Assembly: GCA_016217875.1 (NCBI GenBank) | Contig: JACRFN010000001.1 | Location: forward strand, 1-7,899 | DNA from: Candidatus Kerfeldbacteria bacterium | GTDB taxonomy: Bacteria > Patescibacteriota > Patescibacteriia > Veblenbacterales > UBA10138 | Length of the DNA: 7,899 nucleotides | Reading direction: 5' to 3' | Shown here: positions 6,874 through 7,899 of the stretch, piece after piece | Layout: every line of letters begins with the position of its first letter | Position numbering within the stretch: position 1 is the stretch's first letter | Position numbers and translations under genes: made by a program | Notes under the pieces: model-generated | The model's database searches: none | Seen by the model: only the letters and a program-made list of their open reading frames with translations | Told to the model about the DNA's origin: nothing

Positions 6874-7257
6874 CTATGTTTTTGTTTGGCTTTGTTGCTC
6901 CTGACCCAACTCCAGGGCCACGGCTTGAAACAACTGTTCTTCTGTTACCGGCTTATCCAGAAATGTTTTGACTCCTTGCTCTTGATACTGAGCTTTAAGT
7001 CTTCCGTTGAGGGAGCTACAGTGCACAATTATTGGTACCGTGGCCCCTGCCTGTCTGATGCCTCGCACCATCTCCAGCCCATCTACCGGACTCATTTGGT
7101 TGTCGGTTATTACCAGGTCTGGCTGATGCTCAAGGCAAAGAGCCAGTCCTTTTTCTCCATCAGGCGCCGTTATCACCATATAGCCGGCTTCTTCCAAAGA
7201 CCCCTGCATCGCAGAAAGAAGCGCCTCTTCGTCATCGGCAAATAGAATTTTTTTCAT
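6874..7257 (-). CDS. Single-domain CheY-like response regulator
   Basis: This stand-alone receiver domain of 127 residues is the size of CheY and has no output domain. It keeps the acidic pair D8 and D9 (FADDEE), the phospho-acceptor D52 (LVITDNQMSPVDG), the conserved K102-P103 (FLDKPV) and an aromatic switch residue F99. The position normally held by Thr/Ser after the fourth strand reads PIIVHCSS, which places C80 there with S81 and S82 next to it. This is atypical and may change phosphoryl-group signalling. The tail after about 118 is Gln/Glu-rich and polar. It should accept phosphate from a histidine kinase and act by protein contact. No kinase is visible in the window. The ATG at 7257 is the only usual start codon after an in-frame stop. 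Its nearest ribosome-site-like sequence, GCGGGG, is weak, and a stronger AAGGAGGAG lies 37 nt upstream. The gene follows the partial membrane gene on the same strand after a 62-bp gap. Confidence 0.93.
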   Translation of the reverse strand: MKKILFADDEEALLSAMQGSLEEAGYMVITAPDGEKGLALCLEHQPDLVITDNQMSPVDGLEMVRGIRQAGATVPIIVHCSSLNGRLKAQYQEQGVKTFLDKPVTEEQLFQAVALELGQEQQSQTKT

Positions 7258-7294
7258 TAGAACCCCGCAAGTTATTATTGATTGTTTTGTTTTT

Positions 7295-7303
7295 CTCCTC
7301 CTT
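7295..7303 (-). other. Misplaced Shine-Dalgarno-like AAGGAGGAG
   Basis: The minus-strand sequence AAGGAGGAG is the best Shine-Dalgarno match in the window, but it lies 37 nt before the regulator's ATG. No ATG, GTG or TTG falls 4-14 nt downstream of it. It lies inside a 24-codon frame (ATG at 7306, stop ending at 7232) that overlaps the regulator start, and not ahead of that frame. It may be chance, a standby ribosome site in the leader, or part of an untranslated element. Confidence 0.3.
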
Positions 7304-7318
7304 CATTTTTTCAGGCTC

Positions 7319-7347
7319 ACTATAACACAGCCATTACCACCAAAATT
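7319..7347 (-). promoter_or_regulatory. Putative extended -10 promoter of the response regulator gene
   Basis: On the minus strand TGTTATAGT gives an extended -10 with hexamer TATAGT at 7324-7319, the same hexamer as upstream of the 3603 gene. The -35 region 17 bp upstream (7347-7342, AATTTT) is poor, as is common with extended -10 sites. Transcription would begin near 7312 and give a leader of about 55 nt. The hexamer overlaps the stop codon of the upstream membrane protein gene, so the regulator can probably be expressed independently of it. Confidence 0.45.
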
Positions 7348-7899
7348 AACATACGTACAATGCTCCCGGCCACCAGGCATAAATAACTGTTGACAAGAAG
7401 CCACGGCCGTTCACGCAAGTTGTGAGAGTTGATTCTCAAACTCACAACCAAAGCGCCTAAAGCAGCCACATAAGGAACGATACCGGCCAGAAACAAAGCG
7501 ACATAACCGCCGGCTCCCACCTTACGAATAATAGCGCGCCTGGCTAAGGCCCCGTTTATCTGCATACGACGTTTGATATGGCGGATGACCTTAAACTCAA
7601 AGCTGGGCCAAAACGACAAAGTTACATCCACTTCCTCATTGCCACGACGAACGCTGATAAATCTCTCCCGTAACTGTAGCCAGGCCTGCTTGAGTCGCTC
7701 GCGCAAGCCAACTATTTGCAGAACACGACTAACTCCGCTAAACAGCAGCTTGGTGATACTTATACCGCTCCAATAAACGGCAATTTCCAATATAAACCGC
7801 AAAGCGTTAATGGAACCGGTAATAAATACCACCTCCCACCAGGGGTAGCCGCGGGACAGCCACTGACCAGGAGTAAGTTCAATGGCTAAAACATTTTCT
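7320..7899 (-). CDS. Unrecognised multi-pass membrane protein, 5' end missing
   Basis: The gene is cut by the right edge: its frame is open to 7899. A GTG at 7832 could be mistaken for the start, but 22 further in-frame residues upstream (including TPGQWLSRGYPWW) read as normal protein. The visible part is 192 residues. It has hydrophobic segments at about 23-43, 132-154 and 166-192, the last reaching the C-terminus (RMLILVVMAVL). Between the first and second lies a strongly basic stretch (about 60-130, including RLKQAWLQLRERF and IKRRM), probably cytoplasmic and partly amphipathic. I do not recognise the family and find no catalytic motif. The stop TAG (7322-7320) overlaps the -10 of the next gene, the response regulator, and both are on the same strand, so partial co-transcription is possible. 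A functional link to the regulator is only suggested by proximity. Confidence 0.8.
   Translation of the reverse strand, partial: ENVLAIELTPGQWLSRGYPWWEVVFITGSINALRFILEIAVYWSGISITKLLFSGVSRVLQIVGLRERLKQAWLQLRERFISVRRGNEEVDVTLSFWPSFEFKVIRHIKRRMQINGALARRAIIRKVGAGGYVALFLAGIVPYVAALGALVVSLRINSHNLRERPWLLVNSYLCLVAGSIVRMLILVVMAVL

Noticed and set aside
6886..7245. A 119-codon plus-strand frame across the response regulator.
   Set aside because: It is the antisense of a receiver domain with all main phosphorylation residues, and its product has no coherent features.
7320..7832. Treating the right-hand membrane protein as complete from the GTG at 7832.
   Set aside because: The frame continues with plausible protein sequence to the window edge, so the gene is 5'-partial.

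Overview
The window is about 7.9 kb of bacterial chromosome at roughly 50% GC, apart from one very AT-rich spacer. It carries five protein genes and one well-resolved cis-acting RNA. The most likely source is a member of the Candidate Phyla Radiation (Patescibacteria) or a similar small-genome lineage. I infer this from the single-pass membrane protein of a family I associate with those genomes, a ThrRS without its TGS domain, the lack of clear Shine-Dalgarno sequences at the plus-strand genes, and short intergenic gaps. It is an inference, not a demonstrated assignment.

Plus strand, left to right. Positions 68-3547 encode a complete replicative DNA polymerase III alpha subunit (dnaE), with an apparently metal-competent PHP domain, the three catalytic aspartates and a clamp-binding motif. 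A 55-bp gap with a good extended -10 promoter leads to 3603-4754, a 383-residue membrane-anchored protein resembling the baseplate-J-like family of CPR genomes. The 304-bp region 4755-5058 holds a transcriptional T-box riboswitch with a perfect antiterminator/terminator switch, followed by an AT-rich spacer with a 12-bp inverted repeat. It precedes thrS (5059-6804), a threonyl-tRNA synthetase that starts directly at the editing domain.

Minus strand. A short convergent region (6805-6873) contains an imperfect hairpin. Beyond it lie a single-domain CheY-like response regulator (6874-7257) and, upstream of that, the 3' end of a multi-pass membrane protein that runs off the right edge (7320-7899). 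The regulator has its own extended -10 promoter overlapping the stop codon of the membrane protein gene.

The genes do not form one pathway. dnaE and thrS are housekeeping genes with independent control. The standout element is the thrS leader: uncharged tRNA-Thr should stabilise the antiterminator and switch thrS on. Its tRNA-reading part appears unusually small, with a candidate ACC threonine specifier in a short hairpin rather than a canonical long Stem I, and its Stem III and antiterminator share complementary segments. No CRISPR array, insertion sequence, tRNA or rRNA gene was seen.
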